A stretch of DNA of 64,000 nt from Aquimarina sp. ERC-38 (GTDB taxonomy: Bacteria > Bacteroidota > Bacteroidia > Flavobacteriales > Flavobacteriaceae). The stretch is from NCBI RefSeq assembly GCF_026222555.1, contig NZ_CP098511.1, positions 3,887,501 through 3,951,500 on the forward strand, read 5' to 3'. Position numbers and translations under genes: made by a program. Below are positions 36,720 through 46,575 of this stretch, in pieces. The notes beneath the pieces are model-generated. The model had not been told where the DNA came from. It did not search any database and saw only the letters and a list, made by a program, of their open reading frames with translations. The number at the start of each line of letters is the position of its first letter. The stretch's first letter is position 1.

Positions 36720-37913
36720 ATGAGTAGAACGGCATACATAGTAAAAGCATATAGAACCGCGGTGGGAAAAGCACCAAAAGGAGTATTTAGATTTAAAAGA
36801 CCGGATGAACTGGCAGCAGAGACGATCGAACATATGATGAAAGAACTGCCGGATTTTGATAAAACCCGTATTGACGATGTGATCGTAGGGAACGCAATGC
36901 CAGAGGCAGAACAGGGATTAAACGTTGCTCGTTTGATCTCACTGATGGGATTAAAAGTAGAGGATGTACCCGGAGTGACGGTAAATCGATACTGTGCTTC
37001 CGGAATAGAAACGATCGGGATGGCAACAGCCAAGATTCAATCCGGAATGGCAGATTGTATTATTGCGGGAGGTGCGGAAAGTATGTCTTACATCCCTATG
37101 GGTGGGTATAAACCTACCCCCGACTACCAGGTAGCCAAGTCTGGTAATGAAGATTATTATTGGGGAATGGGACTAACTGCAGAAGCAGTAGCACACCAGT
37201 TTAAAGTGTCTCGTGAAGACCAGGATGAATTTGCATACAACTCGCATCAAAAAGCATTAAATGCACAGAAAGAAGGGAAGTTTGACGAACAGATTGTTCC
37301 GATTGATATTGAACATGTGTATGTAGATGAAAATGGAAAAAAAGCGACAAAAAATTATACCGTAGCTCAGGATGAAGGTCCGCGAGCAGATACTCGATTG
37401 GAAATTCTGGCAAAATTACGTCCGGTTTTTGAAGCCGGAGGTAGTGTTACTGCTGGTAATTCTTCGCAAATGAGTGACGGAGCCGCCTTTGTATTAGTGA
37501 TGAGTGAAGAAATGGTCAAAGAATTAAACCTAGAACCTATCGCACGACTGGTTAATTATGCTGCTGCTGGAGTAGAACCTAGAATTATGGGGATCGGACC
37601 GGTAAAAGCGGTACCCAAAGCTTTAAAACAAGCAGGCTTAAAACAGGAAGATATTGAACTAATTGAATTAAATGAAGCCTTTGCTTCACAGTCTTTGGCA
37701 GTAATCCGCGAACTAGGATTAAACAAAGACATCATTAATGTAAATGGAGGGGCAATTGCATTAGGACATCCATTGGGTTGTACCGGGGCTAAGCTGTCCG
37801 TCCAGTTGTTTGATGAGATGCGTAAAAGAAACCTAAAAGGCAAGTACGGACTAGTCACCATGTGTGTCGGTACCGGACAAGGCGCCGCTGGGGTTTATGA
37901 ATTTTTAAATTAG
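36720..37913 (+). CDS. Acetyl-CoA C-acyltransferase (thiolase, FadA-like)
   Basis: Cleaves 3-ketoacyl-CoA in the last step of beta-oxidation. The 397-residue product has the nucleophilic Cys in [15 protein letters not shown] (around residue 88-90), the active-site His in [12 protein letters not shown], and the second Cys in [32 protein letters not shown] is the typical C-terminal signature. It is in the fad operon, between two CTAG-rich repeat regions. Confidence 0.95.
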   Translation: MSRTAYIVKAYRTAVGKAPKGVFRFKRPDELAAETIEHMMKELPDFDKTRIDDVIVGNAMPEAEQGLNVARLISLMGLKVEDVPGVTVNRYCASGIETIGMATAKIQSGMADCIIAGGAESMSYIPMGGYKPTPDYQVAKSGNEDYYWGMGLTAEAVAHQFKVSREDQDEFAYNSHQKALNAQKEGKFDEQIVPIDIEHVYVDENGKKATKNYTVAQDEGPRADTRLEILAKLRPVFEAGGSVTAGNSSQMSDGAAFVLVMSEEMVKELNLEPIARLVNYAAAGVEPRIMGIGPVKAVPKALKQAGLKQEDIELIELNEAFASQSLAVIRELGLNKDIINVNGGAIALGHPLGCTGAKLSVQLFDEMRKRNLKGKYGLVTMCVGTGQGAAGVYEFLN

Positions 37914-37925
37914 ACATTAGATGGG

Positions 37926-38016
37926 TAGACTCTAGATTCTAGACTTAACCTTTTAATAAAATAAGTTAATTATAAATAATAAAATCTAGGCTCTAGTTTC
38001 TAGTAGTCTAGTTTCT
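37926..38016 (+). repeat. CTAG-rich repeat pair without an ORF
   Basis: A left arm (37926-37946, GACTCTAGATTCTAGACTT) and a right arm (37981-38016, six-to-eight base blocks each containing CTAG) enclose about 34 bp of AT-rich DNA. The arms match those around the four-helix ORF, in the same inverted arrangement, so this looks like the same element without its gene. It lies in the 116-bp gap between the thiolase and acyl-CoA dehydrogenase genes. Confidence 0.65.
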
Positions 38017-38029
38017 TAATAAAAAAGTT

Positions 38030-39841
38030 ATGAGTACAGAAACGATAAATAAAGAGATTTTAAGAGGAGGACAGTTCCTGGTAAAAGAAACGAAGGCAGA
38101 AGATGTATTTACACCCGAAGATTTTACAGAGGAGCAAAAAATGATGCGTGATAGCACTAAAGAATTTGTAGACAGAGAATTGTGGGCGCATTGGGAGCGT
38201 TTTGAAAAGAAAGATTACGCTTACACCGAAGAATGTATGCGTAAAGCTGGAGAACTAGGCTTATTAGGAGTCGCAGTTCCTGAAGAATACGATGGTCTGG
38301 GAATGGGCTTTGTCTCGACGATGCTGGTTTGTGATTATATCTCCGGAGCCACGGGTTCTTTTAGCACCGCTTTTGGAGCACATACGGGGATTGGTACGAT
38401 GCCTATCACCTTATACGGAAATGAAGAACAAAAGAAAAAATACGTACCTAAATTAGCTACTGGAGAATGGTTTGGTGCCTACTGTTTGACAGAGCCCGGT
38501 GCAGGGTCTGACGCAAATTCAGGGAAAACCAAAGCTGTTTTATCTGAGGATGGGAAACATTATTTAATTTCCGGACAGAAAATGTGGATATCCAACGCTG
38601 GTTTTTGTAACCTGTTTATTGTTTTTGCCCGAATTGAAGATGATAAAAATATTACCGGATTTATTGTTGAAAATGATCCTTCTAACGGAATATCCCTGGG
38701 TGATGAAGAAAAAAAATTAGGGATTCACTCCTCCTCTACCCGTCAGGTGTTCTTTGAAAATACAAAAGTATCCGTAGACAATATGTTGTCTGAGCGCGGA
38801 AACGGTTTTAAAATAGCCATGAATGCTTTGAATGTTGGCCGAATCAAATTGGCTGCGGCTTGTTTAGATGCACAACGTCGGGTGATCAATGAGGCCGTAA
38901 CTTATGCGCAGGAACGTATTCAATTTAAAACCCCAATTATCAATTTTGGAGCAATTAAAGCCAAAATTGCAGAAATGGCTACTAATACCTACGTTGATGA
39001 AGCGGCCAGCTATCGGGCTGCCAAAAATATTGAAGATCGAATTGCAATTCGTCAATCCGAAGGAAATTCACATCAGGAAGCAGAGTTAAAAGGTGTAGAA
39101 GAATATGCTATTGAATGTTCTATCTTAAAAGTAGCAGTTTCTGAAGATGTTCAAAATACCACGGATGAAGGAATTCAAATTTTGGGAGGTATGGGATTCT
39201 CAGCAGATACCCCTATGGAGTCTGCCTGGAGAGATGCTCGTATTGCTAGAATTTATGAAGGTACTAATGAAATCAACCGAATGCTTGCCGTAGGTATGCT
39301 GGTTAAGAAAGCTATGAAAGGCCATGTGGATTTACTAGGCCCAGCTATGAAAGTTGCCGATGAATTGACCGGAATTCCTTCTTTTGACATGCCGGATTAT
39401 TCCGAATTATTTGCAGAGGAAAAAGAATTATTGGGAAAATTAAAAAAGGTATTCCTAATGGTTGCAGGTGCAGCGGTTCAAAAATTCGGACCAAAATTAG
39501 AAGAAAACCAACAATTGTTATTAGCAGCAGCAGATATTCTGATCGAAATTTATATGGCGGAATCTGCCATTCTACGTACTGAGAAAAATGCAAAACGCTT
39601 TGGTGAAGCTTCTCAGGAAACTCAGATTGCTATGTCGCAGTTATATTTATACAACGCAGTTGATATTATCAATCAAAAAGGAAAAGAAGCTATTGTTTCT
39701 TTTGCCGAAGGTGATGAACAACGTATGATGTTAATGGGTTTAAAACGCTTTACCAAGTATGCAAACCAACCTAACGTAGTGGCATTACGTACCACAATTG
39801 CAGATAAGGTTGCCGAAGAGAAGGGATATTTTATCGCATAA
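38030..39841 (+). CDS. Acyl-CoA dehydrogenase
   Basis: FAD enzyme for the first oxidation of beta-oxidation. The 603-residue product is of the long type, with a ~150-residue C-terminal extension beyond the usual fold. Seen: YCLTEPGAGSDANSGKTKAV (substrate/FAD loop), WISNAGFCNLFIVFARIE, FENTKVSVDNMLSERGNGF and the C-terminal signature of the dehydrogenase fold with the catalytic base and FAD contacts (QILGGMGFSADTPMESAWRD, then RIYEGTNEINRM). It is last in the operon, followed by a terminator. Confidence 0.95.
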   Translation: MSTETINKEILRGGQFLVKETKAEDVFTPEDFTEEQKMMRDSTKEFVDRELWAHWERFEKKDYAYTEECMRKAGELGLLGVAVPEEYDGLGMGFVSTMLVCDYISGATGSFSTAFGAHTGIGTMPITLYGNEEQKKKYVPKLATGEWFGAYCLTEPGAGSDANSGKTKAVLSEDGKHYLISGQKMWISNAGFCNLFIVFARIEDDKNITGFIVENDPSNGISLGDEEKKLGIHSSSTRQVFFENTKVSVDNMLSERGNGFKIAMNALNVGRIKLAAACLDAQRRVINEAVTYAQERIQFKTPIINFGAIKAKIAEMATNTYVDEAASYRAAKNIEDRIAIRQSEGNSHQEAELKGVEEYAIECSILKVAVSEDVQNTTDEGIQILGGMGFSADTPMESAWRDARIARIYEGTNEINRMLAVGMLVKKAMKGHVDLLGPAMKVADELTGIPSFDMPDYSELFAEEKELLGKLKKVFLMVAGAAVQKFGPKLEENQQLLLAAADILIEIYMAESAILRTEKNAKRFGEASQETQIAMSQLYLYNAVDIINQKGKEAIVSFAEGDEQRMMLMGLKRFTKYANQPNVVALRTTIADKVAEEKGYFIA

Positions 39842-39896
39842 TGTAATATGTAAGCGAATTAATATTATTTTTAGTATTAACGTTGTATTGTTCAAT

Positions 39897-39931
39897 AACC
39901 GTTCTTTATTGAATTAGAGAACGGTTTTTTT
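39897..39931 (+). terminator. Terminator of the fad operon
   Basis: AACCGTTCT pairs with AGAACGGTT, followed by a T run, about 55 bp after the stop codon. Confidence 0.85.
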
Positions 39932-40035
39932 AGCTTATAATTTAGTATTCTTACAATATTTACTACGCTACCGAACAAAGGTTATTTAATGTTGATTTAG
40001 CTATAGCTACATAGCTAAAGAATTAGACAAAATTA

Positions 40036-40067
40036 TAAAAGCCCTGAGAAAAAATTCCCAAGGCTTT
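40036..40067 (-). terminator. Terminator of the 1206-residue protein gene
   Basis: On the minus strand AAAGCCTTGGGA pairs with TCTCAGGGCTTT (one mismatch) and is followed by TTTATAATTTT, 35 bp after the stop codon. Confidence 0.75.
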
Positions 40068-40101
40068 CGAGTTTGTGTTGTAGGTGTTACCTATTTAAAA
40101 T

Positions 40102-43100
40102 TTACTGCTTTAAAAATTTTACAATACCAGTGGAAGTTTTTAAGAAATACATACCGGCACTTAAATTACTTACGTTTATACGATCGCTAGCTTGCGTTGA
40201 TAGGATTAGTTGTCCTGAGATGGTATAAATTCTGTAATTAGCATTTACGATTTCTTCCTGACCACTAATAAATAATACATCAGATGCGGGATTAGGATAT
40301 ACGGATAAAGTTGTCTCTTCTGCACTTTTTAAAGAGGCAGTAGAACGTACCTGTCCTCTTACTACATTCACATCCATATATCGTGTGAATTCTCGGGTTT
40401 TACCTGCACTATCCCTAAATCGAATTAGTAAACGCATTCTATATTTTTGATTGTTTGGTAATGCGCGTGATGGTTCGGTACTAGTAGGTATGGTAAAAGC
40501 AAAGTCAACATTTTCAGCCTCTTTAGGTGATGTTCTATCTCCTACGGTAACCTGACGACTTGCAACTCTGACAAATTTATTATTCCTGGTAGTAACTATT
40601 AAGCCAAATTGAACGGATCGAAGTATTTGGTTTTCTTGTACCCGATAAGAAATCGTTTGCGTAGTACGTGCTCCGATACGTTGTTGTCTCGTAAAGTTTT
40701 CCCAACGTATAAAAGTATTTCCTGATGGTCTTGGCGGATTAGTAGTACTTGACGGTGAAGATTCTACGCTTACATCAGTAAAACTCAATGTAGTTATCAC
40801 ATTACCTGCCGTATCTGTAGTTTGCAATCTGACACGAAGCGTGTATTTTTCACCTGTTGCCAATTCGCTACTAAGAGGAGTTGCCGGAGTAGTAAAATTA
40901 AAAGTTTGTGTACCGGAATTAGGACCAGCAGGAACTTCCAGGTTAGTTTGTGGTGCTATTTCTCGTATAAAAGTATTGGTATTAGCGTCACGTACTATTA
41001 ATCCGAATTGAAGCAAGCTAAGGCTTTGTGAATTTTGAAAAGAGTAAGAAATTCGTTGTCTTTTGCTTTCTCCTATAGTAAGATTAGAACTACTGGTTTC
41101 CCAGGCTACAGTATTTGCAGCCGATATGGTTACCGGGGTAATCTCAGAAGTAAATTTATCATTTCCTGCGGCATCTTTAGTACCTAAAATTACCCTGATG
41201 GCATAACGTTGCCCTGCCGGTAAACCACTTGAAGGTACAATGTTATTAGGAACCGTAAAACTAAAGGTCTGGGTATCTCGCTGTTTTATATTTCTAGCTA
41301 CAGATGGAAAAACCTGTGGTGTAATAGCAGAGACTACACTATTATTGTTAGAACTCACCACAAATAATCCAAATTGGGTAAAATCAGGTGTTTCTGAAGG
41401 TAGTGTATTATGAGTAATCGTTTGCTGCGTAGTAGCTCCTAAAGAAAATTCAGTAACTGAATTCGTATCCCAGGTAATTTCTGAGGCCGTAATATTCCCA
41501 AATATAGCTACCGGTACCTGAAACTCTTCAATGATGTCAGCGCCTCTTCCGTTCACTTTGGTAACTAACCTGGAGCGTATAGCATACCCCTGATTTTGAG
41601 GTAAATTTGCAGAGACTACTGCATTAGAAGGAATCGTATAATTAAATCTAACAGTATTTGAACTAGAGCCTCGTGCATTTACAGGAGTAACAGACGATAC
41701 TGACCGGACTACGGCATTCGTATTTTTATTGATAATCACCAGTCCAAAATCTACGGATTGTAATACCTCATTTGCTTTTCTAACCTCATAAGAAATGCTT
41801 TGATTGGTATTTTGACCGGTTGTAAATTCACGTGCGCTTGTATTCCATGTAAGAAAGTTATCGCTAAGTGACCTAAATGACCATCTTGCATCATCTCCCA
41901 GCTCTCTAGGTATGCGCGCTCCACTATTAGGCGCTTTCTGTCTTGCGGTTACCAGATTAACTACATCATTAGGTGTAGCAGCAATAGCAGACTGCTTCTC
42001 ATTTCCACCCGGAAAAATCACAAAATCGTTACCTCTTTTTTGAAAAGACCAAAAAGGTAGTCTGTTTACTAAACTTGATCTAAAGTTGTTAAAGGTATTT
42101 TTTGCAAAAGGGAAAAGATTAGGTAGATTATTAGGATTACCTATAATATTACTCTCTGTAAAGGGAATGTCCAGTTCCAGGTATTCGTTGGTCGCAACAT
42201 TTTGTATCGTATAATAAAATGGTGGAATAAAGGTTACCCTCCATCTGGTAGCACTATTTGAGGCACTTGTAGTACTTAATCGATCGTTATTGCTGTTAGG
42301 TATCATCTTTTTAGTAGTACCTTTATTTACAATTTCGTAAATTCCATCTCTAAGTAAAGGCTTAGGAGGTGCAAAATTTCTTATGATTGTTCTATTAGCA
42401 GGAAAATCACTGTTAAAACCTCTGTTTCCTTGGGGTAGATTCACCGTTAAAGATCCTATTTTATTACCTAACCCGGTATTTCCCGAAACGGTAAGTCCAT
42501 TAGTTACAAACTCTCCCGGAAGGTCCGAAGATCTGGGAGATATGGGTTCTTTTCCTGCATTCTCATAAAAAGTAAGATTTATCCAAACAGATCTTCCAAC
42601 AGAGTTTACAAACTCCCTGGCACCAGTAAAATCATTATTGCGTATCGTTAAATTATTTGGAGCATAAGCAGAAAGAAAGTATAAATATAATCCGGTAACC
42701 TTGTTTCCGGAAATGTCAATATCGCTCACCCCCTGTAATTCTCTGTCAAAAGTTATAATTTTACTTCGGGCGTTGTTACAATTAAATAAGTTGTTAATAA
42801 TCTTAAAATTACTGGAAAACTCTTCTACTCTAATATGCTCAACAACTCCTTCAGAATCTCTAAATTCATTATTATTAACGATAACATCGGTACCTCTGGA
42901 AGAAGCTCCGATACCAGTATCTATAAATAGGCACTTTTCAATTCTTGTCCCGTTATGATCCCATACGATTGGGTACGAAGTATTTCCTCCGTCTATTGAA
43001 ATACCCCGGTCATTAAATTCGATTTTACTTCCTGGAGCTACCGCATTACCGGCACTATTAGCTTCGTTTCTAGGTTCAAAAGTACAGTTTGTAAAAGTAA

Positions 43101-43722
43101 CTCTAGAATGTTCATCTACGTTTCCGGTTCTATTGAACCATACCCCAATCACATTAAAGTTAACGATAGAAACATTATTAAAAGTTCCGCCAAATCCATT
43201 TCCGACGGCTACCGCATAACCTCCTCCTACAATTTTTACGTTATCTAATTCTATCCCGGTATACTCATCATTTGTATCCAGGTCACCATCAGTATAGGTA
43301 GGATGAATCAGGTTAAAAAAGACATTAAAACGTTGACCGGTGGTCTTTACAAATTCCAGACCTTGCATTTTAATATTATCAGCTCTAAAAACCACATTCT
43401 CACAGTTAATAAATCGGGTTCTGATATTTCTGTTATCTGCCCCTCTTCCGGAAAGGTTCGGAGTAATTGAACGAGTAGTTACTCCTCTTAAAGTTACTCC
43501 TTCCGGAATTGATAGTCCTCTATTTTCTAAGTTATAAGTAGATGACCTAAATTCAATGATAGCTCCGGGATTACTTCTGATTACTCGTTGGATTTCGGTA
43601 TTTAAAGGTTTTGAAGAGTCTCTTTCAGCATCGAAGTTTACAACCGTCTGTGCTTGAAAGCTGAAGATACATAGGAGTACAAAGACTGCCCCAAGTATCT
43701 TACTGGTATAATTTAAATTCAT
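40102..43722 (-). CDS. Large secreted beta-helix / beta-trefoil protein with four repeat domains and T9SS sorting domain
   Basis: A 1206-residue exported protein. The signal peptide is residues 1-25 (FVLLCIFSFQAQ). Residues ~30-440 are a right-handed parallel beta-helix (repeated short strands such as GISIDGGNTSYPIVWDHNG and IDISGNKVTGLYLYFLSAY), a fold shared by polysaccharide lyases and similar enzymes. Residues ~455-620 are a ricin-B-like beta-trefoil candidate (DGIYEIVNKGTTKKMI; FYYTIQNVATNEYLEL; FVIFPGGNEKQSAI). Then four ~125-residue repeats from ~622 to ~1125 (each W-(E/N/D)...QTISY...FGL(I/V)(V)), and a type A sorting domain at ~1130-1206 (LSVYPNPASDVLFIS). A paralogue lies at 59540. 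No catalytic residues were recognised, so the enzymatic role is open. Confidence 0.83.
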   Translation of the reverse strand: MNLNYTSKILGAVFVLLCIFSFQAQTVVNFDAERDSSKPLNTEIQRVIRSNPGAIIEFRSSTYNLENRGLSIPEGVTLRGVTTRSITPNLSGRGADNRNIRTRFINCENVVFRADNIKMQGLEFVKTTGQRFNVFFNLIHPTYTDGDLDTNDEYTGIELDNVKIVGGGYAVAVGNGFGGTFNNVSIVNFNVIGVWFNRTGNVDEHSRVTFTNCTFEPRNEANSAGNAVAPGSKIEFNDRGISIDGGNTSYPIVWDHNGTRIEKCLFIDTGIGASSRGTDVIVNNNEFRDSEGVVEHIRVEEFSSNFKIINNLFNCNNARSKIITFDRELQGVSDIDISGNKVTGLYLYFLSAYAPNNLTIRNNDFTGAREFVNSVGRSVWINLTFYENAGKEPISPRSSDLPGEFVTNGLTVSGNTGLGNKIGSLTVNLPQGNRGFNSDFPANRTIIRNFAPPKPLLRDGIYEIVNKGTTKKMIPNSNNDRLSTTSASNSATRWRVTFIPPFYYTIQNVATNEYLELDIPFTESNIIGNPNNLPNLFPFAKNTFNNFRSSLVNRLPFWSFQKRGNDFVIFPGGNEKQSAIAATPNDVVNLVTARQKAPNSGARIPRELGDDARWSFRSLSDNFLTWNTSAREFTTGQNTNQSISYEVRKANEVLQSVDFGLVIINKNTNAVVRSVSSVTPVNARGSSSNTVRFNYTIPSNAVVSANLPQNQGYAIRSRLVTKVNGRGADIIEEFQVPVAIFGNITASEITWDTNSVTEFSLGATTQQTITHNTLPSETPDFTQFGLFVVSSNNNSVVSAITPQVFPSVARNIKQRDTQTFSFTVPNNIVPSSGLPAGQRYAIRVILGTKDAAGNDKFTSEITPVTISAANTVAWETSSSNLTIGESKRQRISYSFQNSQSLSLLQFGLIVRDANTNTFIREIAPQTNLEVPAGPNSGTQTFNFTTPATPLSSELATGEKYTLRVRLQTTDTAGNVITTLSFTDVSVESSPSSTTNPPRPSGNTFIRWENFTRQQRIGARTTQTISYRVQENQILRSVQFGLIVTTRNNKFVRVASRQVTVGDRTSPKEAENVDFAFTIPTSTEPSRALPNNQKYRMRLLIRFRDSAGKTREFTRYMDVNVVRGQVRSTASLKSAEETTLSVYPNPASDVLFISGQEEIVNANYRIYTISGQLILSTQASDRINVSNLSAGMYFLKTSTGIVKFLKQ

Positions 43723-44753
43723 AATCGTGTTATTAAATATATTAAGTTAAATGAGTGTATTAAATCCGTAATTAATAAAAGGAAAGAAAGTATTTATAAC
43801 ACTTTAGGATGAACTAATAAATTAACAACGATAAAAACAGCTTGTGGTAATGAATCATGTCCGATTTGCAAACATATGACCTATTCAGTAGACCCTACTT
43901 TACCGTTTTTATTGAATTTTAGTCTTAAAGTAGTTTATCCCAATTTTTAATGATTTTAATGTTAAATAGAAAGAAATTTTATCTTTTTATATGCTTTATT
44001 TTTATACAACTTCCCCATTGCGAGATAAAAATAAACTATTTTTATAAGTATATGCAAATATTTTATAAATTATTTTACACAATCAATATTATTACGCATG
44101 TATTTTTATCAAATAGACAAAAATTAATTATTTAACCCTCCCTTAACGTGGATTACAAAGGAGTGTTTGATGTTAATCTATGAACAAAGGTAAATTTGAA
44201 TTGCTATTATAAATTTGACCAATTTTCTTAGTGAAATAATAATTCTACTTGATCCATAATTGTATTTATAATGGATTTTTGAAAGTATGTATAGGCTTAG
44301 TTAGTACTATGATGAAATCTTCAGGAAAGTAAGTTTAAATCCGCCTTAAACAATACCGCTAGTACATTTGGGAAAAAAGCGTCAATTTGAATGTTTTTTT
44401 TGCAATAAAATAAAGAAAAAATAGCCTGTCCTTATCTTAATTGAGGATATCGAAACCTTCGGTTTAACTCAGGATTACATAATTTTTTTGACTAAAATCC
44501 TTATGATCTTGAGTTGGGTCGAAAGACTCTATAGTTCTACTGATTGTAGATAAAGTAAACTTCTTCCTTTAGTCGAAGCATTCAAACCAATAGATCTTAT
44601 AATCATTATTACTCAAATATGCCACAAGTTAAAAATTATAAGGCTATAAGAGAAAAATCTATATCCTTTAATGTTATGTAGCTACTCATTTTTATAAAGG
44701 TTTATGGTAGTCTCGAAGTTTATTATTAATAATCTTATAAAAATTCTAAAAGA
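43723..44753. other. Long AT-rich intergenic region
   Basis: About 1 kb between the divergently placed beta-helix gene and the LytTR gene. The only open frames are short, Phe/Ile/Lys-rich and AT-driven (for example 43950-44135). Only a small hairpin GAAACC-TTC-GGTTT near 44450 was seen. No gene or RNA was recognised. Confidence 0.4.
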
Positions 44754-45515
44754 TTATTGATTTAACCAATTTTTAAAATCTCCCGTTTTTTGTCGACTCA
44801 CTGTAAAATCATAATTATCTCCGCCTTCTATTTTTAACTTTAAGCGATGATTAAAATAAGGTTTTATCTGAAGTACTGCATGCTTAGCGACAATCTGACC
44901 ACGATTAATTTTAAAAAATTGTTTTGGAGAAAAAGAATTAAATAATTGGTCTAAAGTTTCATCGATAATAAATCGCTTACTTTTAGTCACCCCAAAAGTC
45001 ACACTATTTTCTGAATAACAAAACAACAGATCTTCAACTTTTAACAGAAGCAATGTATCACCTTGTTTAATAAGAATACTCTCCCGAAAATTTTGCACTG
45101 GTTCCGGAAGCATTTGTTTTACTAATTGACTTAAGGTTTCAGGAGACAATCCCTTAGGGCGAACTGTTTCTTTAAATTTAGATAATGCAACTTGTAAGTC
45201 TTCCAAGCGTATTGGTTTTAAAAGATAATCAATACTGTTTACTTTAAAGGCCTGAATTGCATATTGATCAAATGCTGTTGTAAATATTATGGGTGTTTCT
45301 ACCTTGACTTTTTGGAAAATTTCAAAACTCAAACCATCGGCCAACTGAATATCCATAAATACTAAATCTGGCATCTTGTTATTCTTTAACCAAAATACAG
45401 AAGCTTCTACCGAATCCAAAACTTCCAAAATAGTACATTCAACATCAATTTGAGTTAGTAATTTTCTTAATTGATTAACCGCCCGGAATTCATCTTCAAT
45501 GATTAATACATTCAT
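44754..45515 (-). CDS. LytTR-family response regulator
   Basis: A 253-residue regulator: receiver domain at residues 1-120 with acidic pocket (LIIEDE), phosphoacceptor Asp in LVFMDIQLADG (around residue 55), TTAFDQYAIQAF and the conserved Lys in IDYLLKPIRLEDL; then a LytTR DNA-binding domain at ~145-250 (ILIKQGDTLLLLKVEDLLFC; FFKINRGQIVAKHAVLQI; LKLKIEGGDNYDFTVSRQ). It starts 9 bp after the stop of the cognate kinase, so they form one transcript with the membrane protein upstream. Target genes unknown. Confidence 0.94.
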   Translation of the reverse strand: MNVLIIEDEFRAVNQLRKLLTQIDVECTILEVLDSVEASVFWLKNNKMPDLVFMDIQLADGLSFEIFQKVKVETPIIFTTAFDQYAIQAFKVNSIDYLLKPIRLEDLQVALSKFKETVRPKGLSPETLSQLVKQMLPEPVQNFRESILIKQGDTLLLLKVEDLLFCYSENSVTFGVTKSKRFIIDETLDQLFNSFSPKQFFKINRGQIVAKHAVLQIKPYFNHRLKLKIEGGDNYDFTVSRQKTGDFKNWLNQ

Positions 45516-45524
45516 AAGTAAACT

Positions 45525-46571
45525 TTAAGTCAGTAACGGAAGTGAAACAATAAATTGATCTTCTGTTTGTTTAATTGAAGGTAACCTTTTGGCTATAAGC
45601 TGGTAGCGTTTACATATATTTTCTAAGCCTTTTTTTGTTGAAGGAACAATAGAAGATTTAGGTTGAAGTGTATTAGATACGATTAGTTGTTCTGTAGCCA
45701 TTTCAATACGTATTTGAAGTGGTTTTGATTTAGAAATAATATTGTGTTTGATCACATTTTCAATTAATAGTTGAATACTCATAGGCACTATTTTATGGTT
45801 ATTACCACTTTGTGCGATTTGCCATACTACCTGTAAATTATCACCAAATCTTTCTTGTTGAATATGCAAATACGCTTTGGCAAATTTCAGCTCTTCAGAA
45901 AGCGATACCAAATCCTGGTGTTTGGATTCCAGAATAAACCTGTAAATTTCAGAAAGTTGATCAACAAACTTTTTAGTAGTCTCTTTAGACTCCTGGTCAA
46001 TAATATCTCGAAGTGTGTTTAGGGTATTAAACAGAAAATGGGGTTGTGATTGATTGCGTAACGTATCTAGTTGCGCCTGTATTCTGAACTGTTTTACTTG
46101 TTCTTCCTTTCTAATATATTCTTTTAAACGCACATGATAATAAATAACTTCATAAATCCCCTGTACCATAACACTAATTATGAATACGGATACTAGTACC
46201 TCGTGTCTTTGCTCATATCTATAATGATTATTAAAAATGAAATTTAGTATTAAGGAAGTCGTAAAATCGATAGTAATAATAGAACACAGAAGTATTATCA
46301 AGAGTATAAAAAAACGTTTAAAAGTCTCTTCAAAAGCTGAAAAGCGTTGTCTTAATCGTATAATTACATAGCGCATAAAAAACCAGTTACAGGATGTAAT
46401 GAATAAAGAGATACCCCAATTAAGTAAAGCTTGCACCAATGGTAGACGCTTAAAAGAATTATGGTTGAATAAAAAGTCAGTAACGAAGGAAAGAACAACT
46501 ATTCCGATAGCTACAAACCAAAAATCATTAAAGCCTAAATATTTTATTCGCTTATCTTTATTTAGTAACAT
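45525..46571 (-). CDS. LytS-type sensor histidine kinase
   Basis: A membrane histidine kinase of the His_kinase (LytS/YehU) family. The ATG at 46569-46571 is preferred since it leaves 4 bp after the preceding gene's stop; an upstream ATG would overlap that gene by 29 bp. The product is ~348 residues with about four membrane segments in the first 150 residues, then the coiled helix (YIRKEEQVKQFRIQAQLDTL) and the phosphoacceptor box SQPHFLFNTLNTLRDI (His in QPHFLFN). The ATPase part has IVPMSIQLLIENVIKHN (N box) and KKGLENICKRYQLI (G box). It pairs with the LytTR regulator 9 bp downstream. Confidence 0.93.
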   Translation of the reverse strand: MLLNKDKRIKYLGFNDFWFVAIGIVVLSFVTDFLFNHNSFKRLPLVQALLNWGISLFITSCNWFFMRYVIIRLRQRFSAFEETFKRFFILLIILLCSIITIDFTTSLILNFIFNNHYRYEQRHEVLVSVFIISVMVQGIYEVIYYHVRLKEYIRKEEQVKQFRIQAQLDTLRNQSQPHFLFNTLNTLRDIIDQESKETTKKFVDQLSEIYRFILESKHQDLVSLSEELKFAKAYLHIQQERFGDNLQVVWQIAQSGNNHKIVPMSIQLLIENVIKHNIISKSKPLQIRIEMATEQLIVSNTLQPKSSIVPSTKKGLENICKRYQLIAKRLPSIKQTEDQFIVSLPLLT

Positions 46572-46575
46572 AGAA

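Noticed and set aside
43950..44135. 61-codon frame in the long gap between the beta-helix and LytTR genes
   Set aside because: The peptide is almost all Phe, Ile, Lys, Tyr and Asn, as expected of random AT-rich DNA, and no start signal is present.
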